Assembly: GCA_032252755.1 (NCBI GenBank)
Contig: JAVUPY010000070.1
Coordinates: forward strand, 1 to 64,000
Length of the DNA: 64,000 bases
Direction: 5' to 3'
Source of the DNA: Terriglobia bacterium
Lineage (GTDB): Bacteria > Acidobacteriota > Terriglobia > Terriglobales > Acidobacteriaceae
The translations under genes were made by a program, and so were the position numbers. The notes beneath the pieces were generated by a model. The model made no database searches and was not told the DNA's origin. It saw only the letters and a list, made by a program, of their open reading frames with translations. This document shows, one piece after another, positions 62,732 to 64,000 of this stretch (positions within the stretch are counted from its first letter, which is position 1; each line of letters begins with the position of its first letter).

Positions 62732-64000
62732 TAGACGATCTTCCTCCACTGCCGTCCGTCGCGCGCCATGAGTTCGTCGGAATCCTTCGGCCCCCAACTA
62801 CCCGCGGCGTAGTTGGGAAAGCTACGTGGGGGCAGCGCGGTCCAGACGTCGAGCACGGGATCGACGATGCTCCACCCGGCTTCCACCATGTCGGACCGCT
62901 GGAACAGCGTGCCGTCGCCGATCATGCAGTCGTACAGCAGCACCTCGTATCCGTTGTAGGGTACGGCGCCGAAGTAGTTGGAGTACTCAAAGCTCATCTC
63001 AACCGAGCCCAGTTTCAGCAGCGGGCCCGGAATTTTTGCTCCGAAACTAAGTGAGATGCCTTCCTCCGGTTGAATGTGCATGACCAGTTGGTTGGAGGTC
63101 AACGTATGCACAGGCGTCTTCCGGAAGAGCACAAAAGGGGCGCGTTTGAACTGAATTGTAATTTCCGTATGGCGCGCCGCCAGACGCTTGCCGGTACGAA
63201 CATAAAACGGCACGCCAGCCCAGCGCCAGTTGTCGATGTTCAGCTTGAGTGCAACGAACGTCTCGGTGCGAGAGTCTGGATTGACACCACTTTCACTGCG
63301 GTAAGGGGAAACACGCTCACCCTCGACAATGCCCGCTCCGTACTGGCCGCGCACACTGTTGTGCAGCACATCTTCGGAACTCATGCGCTGGATGGCTGAG
63401 AGCACCTTCGCCTGCTCGTCGTGCACGGCATTGGCTTCAAACGATACTGGCGGCTCCATCGCGGTCAGGCTGATCAGTTGCATGATGTGGTTCGGAACCA
63501 TGTCGCGCAGCGTGCCGGCAGCGTCGAAATATCCGCCGCGTGTCTCTACGCCGACCGTTTCCGCGTTCGTAATCTGCACGTGGTCGACGTAACGGCGGTT
63601 CCAGATTGGCTCGAAGATGCCGTTGCCGAAGCGGAAGACGAGAATGTTCTGAACCGTGTCTTTGCCGAGATAGTGGTCGATCCGGTATATCTGGTTCTCT
63701 TCCAAAACCGCGTGGATTTGCCGGTTCAGTGCCTTGGCAGAATCCAAATCGTTCCCGAACGGCTTCTCAATGATGACTCGCCGCCAGACGCCATTTTGCT
63801 GAGTTGCCAGGCCCGCTGTGCCCAACTGCTGCACGATGGTTCCAAAAAACTTGGGAGCGGTCGCGAGGTAGAAGAGATAATTGCCTCCGGTTCCGTGCTG
63901 CTTGTCGAGCTCCTGCAGTCGACCCGCGAGTTTGGAAAAGCTTGGCGGGTCTTCGAACTCGCCCTGCTCGTAATAGAGCCGCTGGCTGAACGACTTCCAT
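62731..64000 (-). CDS. zwf: Glucose-6-phosphate dehydrogenase (5' end beyond window)
   Basis: At least 422 residues; the frame stays open to the right edge ([20 protein letters not shown] is in frame upstream of GTG 63834), so 63834 is not the real start. First step of the pentose phosphate pathway. The active-site RIDHYLGKD, the [11 protein letters not shown] region and [15 protein letters not shown] are present. The N-terminal NADP-binding GxxGDLA is outside the window. Followed by and overlapping glk. Confidence 0.95.
   Translation of the reverse strand, partial: WKSFSQRLYYEQGEFEDPPSFSKLAGRLQELDKQHGTGGNYLFYLATAPKFFGTIVQQLGTAGLATQQNGVWRRVIIEKPFGNDLDSAKALNRQIHAVLEENQIYRIDHYLGKDTVQNILVFRFGNGIFEPIWNRRYVDHVQITNAETVGVETRGGYFDAAGTLRDMVPNHIMQLISLTAMEPPVSFEANAVHDEQAKVLSAIQRMSSEDVLHNSVRGQYGAGIVEGERVSPYRSESGVNPDSRTETFVALKLNIDNWRWAGVPFYVRTGKRLAARHTEITIQFKRAPFVLFRKTPVHTLTSNQLVMHIQPEEGISLSFGAKIPGPLLKLGSVEMSFEYSNYFGAVPYNGYEVLLYDCMIGDGTLFQRSDMVEAGWSIVDPVLDVWTALPPRSFPNYAAGSWGPKDSDELMARDGRQWRKIV

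Noticed and set aside
63767-64000. 77-codon ORF at the right edge
   Set aside because: Out of frame with zwf, which is itself open to the edge and encodes recognisable G6PD sequence there.

Overview
The window looks like a chromosomal segment of a GC-rich Gram-negative bacterium, most likely an Acidobacteriota of the Koribacter/Terriglobia type. That placement is an inference. It rests on the TPR/VWA protein resembling acidobacterial VWFA-related proteins, on an lipopolysaccharide gene (kdsB) and many lipoproteins, and on abundant families of degenerate intergenic inverted repeats. About 57 protein genes are packed on both strands with short gaps. I saw no rRNA, tRNA, CRISPR array, insertion sequence or prophage.

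Layout. 1-5.4 kb: asnA, a phosphoribosyltransferase/kinase-like fusion, a 74-residue two-repeat miniprotein, and SH3 and Ig-like lipoproteins. 5.4-9.2 kb: M28 peptidase, DUF2203, HAD phosphatase, UBP zinc finger and two small proteins. 9.3-16.7 kb: hemL, FRG protein, polytopic membrane protein, mfd, galU. 16.9-19.3 kb: purD, purE, DinB protein. 19.5-23.7 kb: Nramp transporter, aconitase. 23.8-27.1 kb: a thiol/selenol redox neighbourhood (deiodinase-like protein, peroxiredoxin with an in-frame TGA, nitroreductase, DsbA-like lipoprotein). 27.4-32.2 kb: EF-G paralogue with a structured leader, ruvB, kdsB. 32.2-39 kb: M48 protease, GDP-mannose operon (manA, manC, phosphomannomutase), aspartate aminotransferase, coaD. 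39.1-43 kb: TPR/VWA protein divergent from selB. 43-51.4 kb: GNAT, trmFO, two FtsX/MacB-type permeases, der, DinG helicase. 51.6-53.7 kb: queD, queE, queC. 53.8-64 kb: TPR protein, moeA-moaC, a REC-DUF4388 regulator, lipid kinase, membrane proteins, HIT protein, glk and zwf (zwf runs off the right edge).

The main discovery is a selenocysteine peroxiredoxin at 24970-25455. Its peroxidatic residue is encoded by TGA (25117-25119), followed by a plausible bacterial SECIS hairpin, and selB, the selenocysteine elongation factor, lies in the same window (41036-42934). Divergent from it is a homologue of iodothyronine deiodinases with Cys at the selenocysteine position. The second theme is non-coding: several families of intergenic palindromes. 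One is a composite CACCACAGAG element that sits between convergent genes and carries a conserved terminator-like core.
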